NCBI GenBank assembly: GCA_963681505.1
Contig: OY811991.1
Coordinates: 3,346,438 to 3,410,437, forward strand
Direction of reading: 5' to 3'
DNA length: 64,000 nucleotides
DNA from: Eunapius fragilis
Lineage: Eukaryota; Porifera; Demospongiae; Spongillida; Spongillidae
Part shown: positions 1 to 8,692 of the stretch, in pieces
Layout of the letters: each line of letters begins with the position of its first letter
How positions within the stretch are numbered: position 1 is the first letter of the stretch
Made by a program: the position numbers and the translations under genes
Notes under the pieces: generated by a model
What the model saw: only the letters and a program-made list of their open reading frames with translations
What the model was told of the DNA's origin: nothing
The model's database searches: none

Positions 1-78
1 TAGGGGGGGGGGGGGGGGGTCTTGGTCCCCAGGAACTCCGGAACCGCCCGCACGATCCTGTCCAGGATGGCGTTGTGT

Positions 79-3000
79 CTATAGAGAGGTTGCAGTGTCA
101 TCCCGGGAAGAGCGGTGGCCATGTTTTTTGGTGTCCCGAGTTCTGTTACAGGTTGTAAATAATCTGTTACAGATTGGAAACATTCTGTAACAGACTGGAG
201 ACACCAAAAAACATGGCCGCCGCTCTTCCCGGGATGACACTGCAACCTCTCTATCCCTTGCCATTCCAAGGTTGAAATGGCAGTGGTTTAGTACGTGCGC
301 TAATGTCTCGGGGACTCTCCCACAGGTCCTACATTGTGTGGAGGGGATTAGGCGGTGGCTTCGGGCCTGGACGGTGCGAACGGGGAGGAGGTTCAGTCTC
401 GCACGGTGTATGAACCTATACTGGGGGAAGGAAAGGAAGGCCCCAGTATAGGTGAAGAACGTCGAGTCCGGGTGTTGTGAGACGGAGTCGAATGCCCTCC
501 CCTGGTCTGTCATCCTCTTCAGGTTGTTCAGGTGACGAACATGGAAGGCCTCCCTGAGGACCTTGAATGCTTGGTTCCTCCTGTTCCAGCCGATTTGCTT
601 ATCCTCCGTATGAAGGATGGCAGAGACCTCTGTCAGCCTCACCGTCGCCCTTCCATTGGCTAGACTCGCCCTTACCACCGTCCATAGGCTCTGCAGATCC
701 CCAGCACGACCCTCTCCTGGCTCTGCCGTAGTATTGAGGAACTCTTCCAGGTCCTCCCGTTTCGAAGGATCTAAGCGTCGAGCCCGCTTTGCGACCGTCT
801 CCCCCAGCTGGTGTAGGGCCACATCCCGAATACAAGGGTCCCTTGTGTCCCCCAAGAACTTAAAGGCTTGTGCTGCCCGCGCCACGTGGGACTCATCCTC
901 CGCACTTGGGATCCCCATTCCCCCCAGAGCTTGAGATAGGTATAGATAAGGGGTGCAGGTCCTTTTGGGAAGGCGGAGCCCACGTTTTATGATGGTACGG
1001 AGGGAGGTGTCCAGCTTCCTACACCACACCATGCCGGGAAAGATGACCTTCAGGGCAAAGCACAATCTGGGAAACAAAAAACGACGGAACGCATCCAATT
1101 TCTGCCATTCTGCCAGCAGAGAGGAGAAGACGATGTTCGTGTCCCGGAGCAGGGCATCTCGCAACTCGTTTAGGACGTTGGCCGGAGTCCTGTAGGCACC
1201 CGTGGGGCAGCCTAGGTATTTATACCTGTCCGACCATGTGAGGGCTGGGATGTCTTCAGTGCCCAGGCGAGGTGTGAACAGGTGGTCCACATAGATGGTA
1301 GAAGATTGGTTGACTAGACACAAGGAGCCACACTTCCTTGCATTAAATACAAAACCTGCCCACGTGGCAAACTCATTGCACTGGTCCAGGAGGCCCTGGA
1401 GTTCCGGCTTGCTGGACGCCACCAGACACACATCATCTGCATATGCCAGGTTGTTGAACTTGTGCCCTGCCATCTTGTACCCTGCCGTGCTGGTCGACAG
1501 GTACTTTAGGAGCCCCTCCAAGACGATGTTGAAAAGTATTGGACTGAGGGGACATCCTTGTTTCACCCCACGATTCTGAGGGATGGGTGGCGTGTATGAC
1601 TCCCTGCCTGTACGGACCGACATGGAGGAATGGGAGTAGATGTCTTCAACCACTTTCATTACCGTGCCTGACAGTCCCAGGCGGGCCATCAGAAACATCA
1701 ACAGGTTGTGGGACACGGATGGGAACGCTTCCCGCAGGTCGAGCCATGTCAGCAGCAGGTTGCTCCTCCTCCTTCTGGAGTCAGTCAACATCGACCTGAG
1801 CAGGAAATTGTGCTCAGCACAGCCATCAAATGCAAGGAACCCCTTTTGTGCTGCTGAGAAGGCCGAACATCCAATAGCCCAGGATGCTATGCGTCTGGCT
1901 ATCATGGCTGAATAGAGTTTGTACACTGTGAGCTGGAGGCTGATGGGCCTCCAGTTCCTGATGTTGGCTGTGTCGCCCCCCTTGTGAATGAGGGTGACGG
2001 TTGAATGTTTCCAGGGGCAGGGGACCCTGGAGTTGATCCTGCAGATGTTGAAGATGGTAGCAAGGATCAACCCCTTAGGGTCCACCCACCTCCAGTTGGC
2101 GTAGGTGATGCCGTCAGTACCCGGAGATGTTCGCTTCGTCCTCTTGAACTGAGTCACCACCTCCTCTGGAGTGAACGGAGACTGGAGGACATCACCCTCA
2201 TCAGTGGCTCCAGACACCCCAGTTTCACCTGACTGTCTGTCTGGGAACAGCCAGGCGGGGGGTGGGCCCAGTGGAGGAGACTCAGCGTAGGTGGTGGTAA
2301 AGTGGCCCACAAGGTCAGGCTCTGGGATGGTACAATAAACAGGAGGACCATTTTCCAATAGTCGCCGCATACATGCCCCAGGGTTGGAACGATACAGCTT
2401 CTGCAAATACCTCGACTTGGCCGCCTGGCGAGCTCGACCCGAAGCACGGTTGTTGGGTGTGTTCGGGACCTGTGGCTCGGTGGACTGCGACGGGTCCGGT
2501 GGAAGTGAGGGGGGTGGTGATGGAGACTGCGGCTGTGGCTGATTCCCTGCTTGTCGTCTTCTCTGGCGACGTGCCCACTGTGAGGTTGGATGAGGGGGGC
2601 GTCGGCGTTGTGCAGTCACCACCTCCTTGATGGCTGTGGACCAACGATCTAAGACACATTCGAATGCCACCCACTCAAAGTCCCCCAGCATTCGGTCAGC
2701 AAATGGGAGGAGTTCCTGGTGAAATGGCAGACGTAGGGTCGGATCCATGTTATCAGGATCAATGACGATCCGTTCCAGTGGGCCGGGGACCCTGGTTGGA
2801 GGTGGAGGCAGTCCAGGTGGTGATAGTGGTGTAGGCTGGACAGACTCCATAGCAGCAGGAAGGACGGTCGGCGGCTGACTTGCAGCCACACTCATCTCCA
2901 TACTATGGTGCTGCCTTGCGGAGACCATAGTTGGGGGAGGGGTGTGCGCAGGTAAGGATGGTGGTGTGGGAGGGGGGGAGGTGTCTGGAGCCTCTCCTCC

Positions 3001-5007
3001 TCTCAATGATTGTAGGGCCTGGTCGAGCCGCTGGACCATTGCTGTCATCGGGGGCATTGCTGGGACGAACGGGGTGACGTGGAGAAGGGAGTAGAAGACT
3101 GACCGGGGTGGTGGGGCTTGTGTACCCTCTTGTGTGTCGTCACCATCCTGTTGTGGGTCAATGACTGGAGCCAGAGGTGGGGTGGATGCTGGGGCAGGTG
3201 TGGTGGCAGCTGGTGGTGGCTGCAACTGTCCAGCCACACCCACCCCTGGACTATAGTTCATCCTTGCGGAGACCATAGCCAGGGGTGAGGTGGTTGGGGT
3301 GACAAGGTCCATGGGTGGTGGGGAGAAGCACAGAGCTTCTGGGTCCCACATGGCTGCGTCGGTGTCGGTGGGTGTAGGAACGTCCAGTACCTCGAGGAGC
3401 TGGTCCCCCAGTGCCCTTCCCCCCAAGATGGGCGCAGGTGGTGGTAAGGGTGCCCTTTCCTCTTCAGCTGGAGGTGAGGTGGGGGTGGGAGTGGGCAGAG
3501 CAGCCAGTGGTGGTGTGGAGCATTGCGCCTCAACACCTTCCGTATCCAGAGGGGCCGACCGCAGTGCCCGTAGCTGTTCATCTAGACGCTGAAGTCTGGT
3601 CACTGTCTCTTCAGTCAGGGGTGCTGGCGGGGGTGATGGTGTCATTTCCTCCTGGGTTGGTTGGCTGGGTGGGGTAACTGGTGGGGCTGTGGGTGATGTC
3701 GCCTCAGCCCCAGGACTGCAGTGCTGCCTTGCGGAGACCGCAGCCTGAGGTGGGGTGTTGGGTGTGGAGAGCCTAGTAGGCAGCTGTCGCCCTGCAGCTG
3801 CTACGCCTGGTGGAGATGGTACTGGTGACGTGGAAGATGTAGGAGGTGGCACACGCCTCCTTCTTGTAGGTACTAATTTGGCTGGAAGTGCCCTGTTGCC
3901 TGCTGTCTTCTGCCTCCGGGTGGAACTGGGGCCTGGTGGTGAGTGGCTCTCCGATGTCGCAGAGGAGGAGCGACCAGAACGGGTAATGGCAGCAGAGGGT
4001 GCCTGCATCTCGCTGGGGACAGATGGTGAGCGGTTTTCTGGCGTGGGGCGTGATGAGGACGGTGAGCGGCGAGAGCTGGAGGCGGTGGCAGTGGGTGGTA
4101 CTGGGTGGTAATTTTGCTGTAGCCAAGACGGGTGCGCCTTGAAAAAGCGCCACTTGTAAACGTTCACTTGCGCTGCTGTTCGGGTCCCGATAGCATCTGA
4201 GATTTTAATGTTACTATCGGGCCCGAACTTTGCGAGCGCCTCCTTGAATTTGTTTATCTCGATCTCGCTCCACTTCTTCCGTGCTGTTGATTCCCCCTGG
4301 CTCACCACTTTCTCCGCCGCCTCCCTAGCATGCTGGGCACTTGCTGCCTCCATATGCTTCTCCCGTATGTGTTTGGAGCACGAATTCTTCGACGGGAACG
4401 TTAGCTGGCAGTACGGACACGCCTTCTCCGATGTTCCGTCAATCGGCAAGGGGGGAACCGCTACCCCGTGGGTGTGCCTGAAATGGAGGGAGGTGGAACG
4501 AAGGTTCGCGTGGGTGTATTCACACAGCGCGCACTGGAAAGTGATGTTAAGTTTCAAGTGCTTGTGCGAGACACCCATGTGGCGGACGAGCGAGTGGTGG
4601 GTGGGGTATGTAAGGCGACAGTTAGCGTCAGGGCAGGTGAAACGGGTCTGAGATGGATGTGTGACAACAAAGTTCATTACGTGACCCGAGGGACGACTTT
4701 GGGCAGCTGTCGTGATATCGATCGGTGGTTGTCGGTGTGCTCCGGTAGTTGGCGGGGAGCGCACGCGACCCCCTTCATCCTGGAGTTCGTCCGACCCGGG
4801 ACACTCACGTGCGCTTCGCCTTTCGATCTCTTCGGAGTCCTGGTCTTCCTCTGCCACGTGCTCCTCAGACTCGCCGCCTGCAGCCACGTGACTGTCGTCA
4901 TCTCCCTCGGGACACTCACGCGCTCTCCTTGTGATCTCTTCATCGATATCCCTTTCAGAGCGAGGCTCCTCTTCCTCCTGGGGTCCGCATCCCTGCCGAC
5001 GCGCCAC
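79..5007 (-). CDS. Retrotransposon polyprotein (zinc fingers-Myb-RT-CCHC), element A
   Basis: A 1642-residue frame for a protein that would bind, nick and reverse-transcribe at a specific target. Seen in order: acidic N-terminus; C2H2 fingers at about 123-148, 157-179 and 197-218; a Myb-like domain at about 243-297 (KKWSEIEINKF...); a long Pro/Ser/Thr-rich linker to about 850; RT motifs from about 945 (TSPGTDGITYANW), QGCPLSP, and the catalytic AYADDV near residue 1190; thumb; and a CCHC knuckle CRTCGRVPETLAHVLNHC near 1560-1577. The natural frame goes on into an RLE domain (remnant HNAILDRIVRAVPE encoded in bases 20-76), but the MITE at 83-252 replaces it with an unrelated 50-60 residue tail and a stop. 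The MITE therefore inactivates an otherwise uninterrupted ORF. The first in-frame Met was taken as start; related elements often lack a conventional AUG. Confidence 0.85.
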   Translation of the reverse strand: MARRQGCGPQEEEEPRSERDIDEEITRRARECPEGDDDSHVAAGGESEEHVAEEDQDSEEIERRSARECPGSDELQDEGGRVRSPPTTGAHRQPPIDITTAAQSRPSGHVMNFVVTHPSQTRFTCPDANCRLTYPTHHSLVRHMGVSHKHLKLNITFQCALCEYTHANLRSTSLHFRHTHGVAVPPLPIDGTSEKACPYCQLTFPSKNSCSKHIREKHMEAASAQHAREAAEKVVSQGESTARKKWSEIEINKFKEALAKFGPDSNIKISDAIGTRTAAQVNVYKWRFFKAHPSWLQQNYHPVPPTATASSSRRSPSSSRPTPENRSPSVPSEMQAPSAAITRSGRSSSATSESHSPPGPSSTRRQKTAGNRALPAKLVPTRRRRVPPPTSSTSPVPSPPGVAAAGRQLPTRLSTPNTPPQAAVSARQHCSPGAEATSPTAPPVTPPSQPTQEEMTPSPPPAPLTEETVTRLQRLDEQLRALRSAPLDTEGVEAQCSTPPLAALPTPTPTSPPAEEERAPLPPPAPILGGRALGDQLLEVLDVPTPTDTDAAMWDPEALCFSPPPMDLVTPTTSPLAMVSARMNYSPGVGVAGQLQPPPAATTPAPASTPPLAPVIDPQQDGDDTQEGTQAPPPRSVFYSLLHVTPFVPAMPPMTAMVQRLDQALQSLRGGEAPDTSPPPTPPSLPAHTPPPTMVSARQHHSMEMSVAASQPPTVLPAAMESVQPTPLSPPGLPPPPTRVPGPLERIVIDPDNMDPTLRLPFHQELLPFADRMLGDFEWVAFECVLDRWSTAIKEVVTAQRRRPPHPTSQWARRQRRRQAGNQPQPQSPSPPPSLPPDPSQSTEPQVPNTPNNRASGRARQAAKSRYLQKLYRSNPGACMRRLLENGPPVYCTIPEPDLVGHFTTTYAESPPLGPPPAWLFPDRQSGETGVSGATDEGDVLQSPFTPEEVVTQFKRTKRTSPGTDGITYANWRWVDPKGLILATIFNICRINSRVPCPWKHSTVTLIHKGGDTANIRNWRPISLQLTVYKLYSAMIARRIASWAIGCSAFSAAQKGFLAFDGCAEHNFLLRSMLTDSRRRRSNLLLTWLDLREAFPSVSHNLLMFLMARLGLSGTVMKVVEDIYSHSSMSVRTGRESYTPPIPQNRGVKQGCPLSPILFNIVLEGLLKYLSTSTAGYKMAGHKFNNLAYADDVCLVASSKPELQGLLDQCNEFATWAGFVFNARKCGSLCLVNQSSTIYVDHLFTPRLGTEDIPALTWSDRYKYLGCPTGAYRTPANVLNELRDALLRDTNIVFSSLLAEWQKLDAFRRFLFPRLCFALKVIFPGMVWCRKLDTSLRTIIKRGLRLPKRTCTPYLYLSQALGGMGIPSAEDESHVARAAQAFKFLGDTRDPCIRDVALHQLGETVAKRARRLDPSKREDLEEFLNTTAEPGEGRAGDLQSLWTVVRASLANGRATVRLTEVSAILHTEDKQIGWNRRNQAFKVLREAFHVRHLNNLKRMTDQGRAFDSVSQHPDSTFFTYTGAFLSFPQYRFIHRARLNLLPVRTVQARSHRLIPSTQCRTCGRVPETLAHVLNHCHFNLGMARDREVAVSSREERRPCFLVSPVCYRMFPICNRLFTTCNRTRDTKKHGHRSSRDDTATSL
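83..252. mobile_element. MITE with about 52-bp inverted arms inserted in element A
   Basis: The arms begin AGAGAGGTTGCAGTGTCATC and end as the reverse complement, with one arm mismatch seen (near 116 versus 218). AT flanks both sides (81-82, 253-254) and occurs once in the uninterrupted GTGTCTATCCC context, so a 2-bp target duplication is likely. The centre holds three CTGTTACAG/CTGTAACAG-type 9-mers. It encodes nothing. Near-identical arms imply a recent insertion. Confidence 0.85.
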
Positions 5008-5203
5008 TTCTGTCTCTGGCTCCTCCTCGCTTTCCTCCAGAGTCGCAAAGACGAACAGGGATAGTTACTCCTCGGCTCTCGGCCAAGACCAAGTAGAGTT
5101 TACCCCAACCCTTCCCTTTAAACCTAACGCTTTACCTAACCTAAGGCTTTCCCCCCACCCGAAAACACCCAGAAACCGAAACCAATTACACTCGTAAGAA
5201 CAG
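5008..5203 (-). promoter_or_regulatory. 5' leader of element A with U2-like antisense tract
   Basis: Untranslated leader between the ORF start and the junction with element B. On the plus strand 5078-5097 reads CTCGGCCAAGACCAAGTAGA, resembling the 5' end of U2 snRNA (CTCGG...GGCTAAGATCAAGTGTAG); the element transcript would carry its complement. The leader ends with TAAGAACAG (5195-5203), matching antisense U2 nt 40-48. The same arrangement recurs in D, G1 and K. Confidence 0.6.
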
Positions 5204-5381
5204 TTGAAAAAATTGATATAGAATATCAAGAAGGTCATCACCTCCATAGAGGTGGCCCCGTTCGCAGGGACGACACTCTCTGCCAGTACAAGGCAGGTTT
5301 ACAGCAATATATTACGCACAAAATTTAGGGGTATGCTGCAGACACACCTAGACTTAACTGTTGCATGCGTGTGTGTGTGGG
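5204..5381 (-). promoter_or_regulatory. 3' tail of element B with stem-loop
   Basis: About 180 bases between the stop and element A. It contains a perfect 6-bp stem with a 4-nt loop (CACCTCCATAGAGGTG, 5239-5254). The same position in copies F, I and J holds stems of different sequence but the same pairing, as expected for the RNA structure that R2-type reverse transcriptases recognise to prime. No poly-A tail is evident. Confidence 0.55.
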
Positions 5382-8282
5382 CTAAAGTTCAGAGGGGTTG
5401 ATAGGAGACTTCGTGTTGCCACGAGGCTCCAGAGATTGTTGGGAGTCATCTGGGTACCTTGAGGGCCCCATGGTGTGGTTCTTCCACATGATGAAGCTAC
5501 CTTTGATAGCTTCAGTACAACAGAGGCGTCTGAATAGGGTGGCGTACTTTCTTGGAACAGACAGCTTCCTTAACACCATTTCATTGAGCTTATCCCAGCT
5601 GCCCAGTGGTCCGACGACGAAAGCGTCGACTTCCACTTTGTTGTAGCCTTTAGAGGAGAGGAGGGCCTTGAGGTGGTTGTATTTTTCCTCCTTCTCTGTT
5701 CTTGCCATGGCAAAGGAGCCTGACCCCTCAAATGGCATCGTCACGTCGACCACATACGCTTCTTTGGATACGTCATTTAACACAACAAGGTCGGGTTTCA
5801 AACCTTGGGGGTCACCAGGGACCATCTGCTCTTTGTACTGCCGTCCTTTCCAGGGGGGTATAGCATTGGCCAGACGCGTAAGGATATTATTGTGGCGTTG
5901 GCGAATGAGGCCGACCTGGGAGGGGCAGTGGTTCAAGACGTGGGCCAGCGTCTCTTGCTCATTGTTGCAACGGGGGCAGCTGAGGTCTGTCACATTCTCT
6001 CCAGCTCTTTTCCTTACCGTCCTGGTGGGGAGGAGATTCAGCCTTGCTTTTAACGCGAATCTGTACTCCCCGAAGCTGGTGTACTTCCCCGAGGGAACCC
6101 AATGGTTACTGGCTGGGTGTTGTGAGAAGCACGTCACTGATCTCCCCTGGTCTGGAGATTCATTCCACCGTCGAAGGTACCGGCTCTGGATTGCTGATCT
6201 GAGGAGGCTTGCAACCAGGTTATGTTTTCCCCAGCTCAGTGACCTTCCGCAGCAGGAGATGGACTCTGTGGTGGTCGAGAGTTCCGCTTCGCAGTGTTTG
6301 AGGGAGGAACGGACTTCGCTCCAGATTGTTTTAATATCTCCGCGTTGTCCCTCGCCACGGTCAGCTCTATGGTTGAGGAAGTCCTGCGGTGAACGTTGGT
6401 CCAAGGATCTGGTCTTAATGGTCTTGGCCAAGGCTGAGGTAGCTATGGTTTTTGTTCTTGCATCTCCTTGGTTGAAGAGGAGTTTAAAGGCCGTCGTTGT
6501 TCTGGTAATGTGGAGCTCGTCTTCAATGTTGGGGAGTCCAAGACCTCCCGCCCTAGTTGGAGAGTAGAGGAAGGGAGTTGTGGAACGACGGGGCAACTTG
6601 AGGTGCATTTTACAGAGTGACTTGGTGGCTTGGTCAATAGATTTGGCCCAGGAGATGGGAGGGTCCATATTCTGCAAAGTATAAATGAGTTGAGGTCTGG
6701 CGAAGCGATGCATAGCATCGAGCTTCTGCCAGTCTGCAAGGTCTGACCGCATGATGGTGTCGCAGTCCTTGAGGTAGGACTCTTTAACTTGCTTCAGGTC
6801 TGATTTGGGGTCAGCACCAACTTTGCAGCCCAGATATTTGTATCTATCTTCCCAGGCTAATGCTGGGATCTGTTCACCTTCCAAGGTGGGGCGTGTTGGG
6901 ACAGCTCTTTGCCTCAGCTTGCTTCCTCGGTGGATTGTGAGGGTTGCACACTTCTGTGGGTTGAACTTTAGCCCAGCCCACTTTGCAGCCTCCTGTGCCT
7001 TGGCTAGCATCCTCTGGATGATGTCTGTGGAAGAGGCCACTGCACATAGGTCGTCTGCGTAGGTTCGGGTTTTGATCGTGGTGTCTGCAAGTTGGTAGCC
7101 CGAGCCAGGCACTCCTTCCATCGCCCTGATGACTACCTCCATGACCAGGTCAAACAGGATTGGGCTGAGGGGGCACCCTTGTTTCACTCCCCTTAGGCAG
7201 GGGATCTGGGGTGTCCTCTCCGACCTGGTTTGTACGGAGGTGGTGGAGCCCAAGTAGATGTCCCTGATGATTGTTAAGGTGGCCCCATGGAGACCTGCCA
7301 GGTTCAGGATCTTGAGGAGGATTGGGTGTGGAACTGAGCCAAAGGCATCTCGTAGGTCCAGCCACACGACGGATGCAGGTTTTTTCCTCCTGCGGGAGTC
7401 CTGGAAGATGGATTTGAGAACAAAGGAGTGTTCGAGGCAACCCTCGAATGGTAGGAAGCCTTTTTGGGATGAACTGATGATCTTGTTAGCCAGTGCCCAA
7501 TCAGAAACCCTCCGCGCCACTATACCAGCGTAAAGCTTGTATAGGGTGTTCTGCAGCGCAATGGGCCTCCAGTTATCCAAGTTGTTGGGGTCATTACCCT
7601 TATGGATTAGGATGGTGTTGGATTGCTTCCACCGTGATGGGATTCTACCGTTAATCCTACAGGTGTTAAGGATCGTCGTGATTGTTGCCGGGTTGAGCTG
7701 TTTCCAGGCGGAGTATCTGAGGCGATCCGGGCCAGGAGCAGAATTTGCCTTCATCCTTTTGAGGGTTTTTGATAGCTCCTCTTCGGTGATTGGAGACACC
7801 ATGACGTCCGAGGGTGTGGGGTTAGCCCAAAGCTGGAGGGGTGGGGATCCGACTGGAGTGTTGCCTCTTTCGTCAGCTTGCTTGGCTACAAAGTAGTCCC
7901 TGACCGTAGCTATGGAAACAGAACACTTGGTGGGGGGTGGGGACTTCCTTAGTTTTGCCATGCAAAGCTTAGGATGGAGCCTGTATTCCTTTTGCAGGGC
8001 AACCTTTCTACCAATAGCCCGGTTGCGATTAGGTGAAGGCCCCTGTGCTGGGTTTTTTTGTCTGCCCTGTGCTCTCAGCTCCTGTTGTCTCCTTGCCCAA
8101 GCTGACTGGGGGGTTGGGGCTTTCAAGTTGGCTCTCTGGATGGACCAATTTGCAAATCCATCTGTCCAGCGGTCCAATAGCGAGCACCAAGTGGTCCAAT
8201 CTTGTTTGGAAAGGGAGCGATTTGAGAGAGCTTTCAAGGGAGTAAAAAGCTTCTCTGGGGCCTTGTCATCTTGGATGTTCAT
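5382..8282 (-). CDS. Element B RT-endonuclease part of polyprotein
   Basis: 966 residues holding the enzymatic half. RT domain: TNSAPGPDRLRYSAWK-like motif 0/1 region, LIHKGN, NWRPIALQNTLYKLY, QKGFLPFEGCLEH, WLDLRDAFGSVPH, GVKQGCPLSPILFD, and catalytic RTYADDLCAVAS near residue 410. Then the thumb (DRYKYLGCKVGADPKS), CCHC knuckle CPRCNNEQETLAHVLNHC near 767-785, and the RLE domain with KPDLVV near 825 and VVDVTMPFEG near 845, followed by KYNHL. All expected catalytic residues are visible. The frame stays open upstream of the listed Met to the C-tract at 8421-8434, so the real protein is continuous with the upstream pieces and this is not an independent start. Confidence 0.85.
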   Translation of the reverse strand: MNIQDDKAPEKLFTPLKALSNRSLSKQDWTTWCSLLDRWTDGFANWSIQRANLKAPTPQSAWARRQQELRAQGRQKNPAQGPSPNRNRAIGRKVALQKEYRLHPKLCMAKLRKSPPPTKCSVSIATVRDYFVAKQADERGNTPVGSPPLQLWANPTPSDVMVSPITEEELSKTLKRMKANSAPGPDRLRYSAWKQLNPATITTILNTCRINGRIPSRWKQSNTILIHKGNDPNNLDNWRPIALQNTLYKLYAGIVARRVSDWALANKIISSSQKGFLPFEGCLEHSFVLKSIFQDSRRRKKPASVVWLDLRDAFGSVPHPILLKILNLAGLHGATLTIIRDIYLGSTTSVQTRSERTPQIPCLRGVKQGCPLSPILFDLVMEVVIRAMEGVPGSGYQLADTTIKTRTYADDLCAVASSTDIIQRMLAKAQEAAKWAGLKFNPQKCATLTIHRGSKLRQRAVPTRPTLEGEQIPALAWEDRYKYLGCKVGADPKSDLKQVKESYLKDCDTIMRSDLADWQKLDAMHRFARPQLIYTLQNMDPPISWAKSIDQATKSLCKMHLKLPRRSTTPFLYSPTRAGGLGLPNIEDELHITRTTTAFKLLFNQGDARTKTIATSALAKTIKTRSLDQRSPQDFLNHRADRGEGQRGDIKTIWSEVRSSLKHCEAELSTTTESISCCGRSLSWGKHNLVASLLRSAIQSRYLRRWNESPDQGRSVTCFSQHPASNHWVPSGKYTSFGEYRFALKARLNLLPTRTVRKRAGENVTDLSCPRCNNEQETLAHVLNHCPSQVGLIRQRHNNILTRLANAIPPWKGRQYKEQMVPGDPQGLKPDLVVLNDVSKEAYVVDVTMPFEGSGSFAMARTEKEEKYNHLKALLSSKGYNKVEVDAFVVGPLGSWDKLNEMVLRKLSVPRKYATLFRRLCCTEAIKGSFIMWKNHTMGPSRYPDDSQQSLEPRGNTKSPINPSEL

Positions 8283-8413
8283 GGGACAAGGTCTAGGCCG
8301 AGGGGACCCATCATCCCGGACGGGCGGGGGGCCAGTCCGGACCGCAATATCCCTGGGATTAACTCTACTAACCTGGGGGCCTATGTTGTTACCAGTAGGG
8401 TAGTCAGACTCGT

Positions 8414-8692
8414 TTAAGGGCCCCCCCCCCCCCCAACCCCTGAACCATTACTCCTCATGCTTGGACCAGTGGGATGTCTACCAGTACCAGAGATGGGGGC
8501 ATGCTGGTTATTGCGATAAGGTGGTCTGGGGTGTATATTGGGTCCACTTCCCTTCCCTCTACCTTTTCCTCTAGGGCCCTCACCCCATTCTTCCCATCCC
8601 TGTGCCTGTGCGACGTTGAAATTGGTTCGGCTGGTTAACCTAGGCCCATTTCCCCTTCCCCTAGGATCTATCCCCTGCAGGCCTCTCTCCAA
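8414..8692 (-). pseudogene. Element B linker segment in a shifted frame
   Basis: A 92-residue Gly/Arg/Pro-rich stretch joins the N-terminal and catalytic frames of element B. The reading frame changes twice, at the overlap near 8668-8692 and at the homopolymer C14 (8421-8434), with GGG just before it. Both lie in low-complexity sequence, so they may be slippage or sequencing error and element B may be nearly intact. Confidence 0.6.

Larger units (their letters stand above)
1..5203 (-). mobile_element. Element A: R2/Utopia-type RLE non-LTR retrotransposon, A-type, cut by window edge
   Basis: The largest copy in the array. It runs from a 5' leader (5008-5203) through one long reading frame and leaves the window at its 3' end, just inside the endonuclease domain, next to a run of 17 G (3-19). 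A 170-bp inverted-repeat MITE (83-252) sits in the endonuclease region. Its 5' edge carries the U2-derived 9-mer TAAGAACAG (5195-5203), directly followed by the 3' tail of element B. Family placement rests on domain order (C2H2 x3, Myb, RT, CCHC, RLE) and on U2-related flanks; R2 proper targets 28S rDNA, and none is seen here. Confidence 0.85.

Noticed and set aside
4468-5064. A 198-residue plus-strand frame antisense to the zinc fingers of element A
   Set aside because: Shadow frame. The C2H2 and Myb motifs are on the other strand and recur in other copies, while this frame is not conserved among them.
5668-6567. A 299-residue plus-strand open frame
   Set aside because: It is antisense to the RLE/thumb part of element B, has no recognisable domain, and the minus strand carries all the RT and endonuclease motifs.
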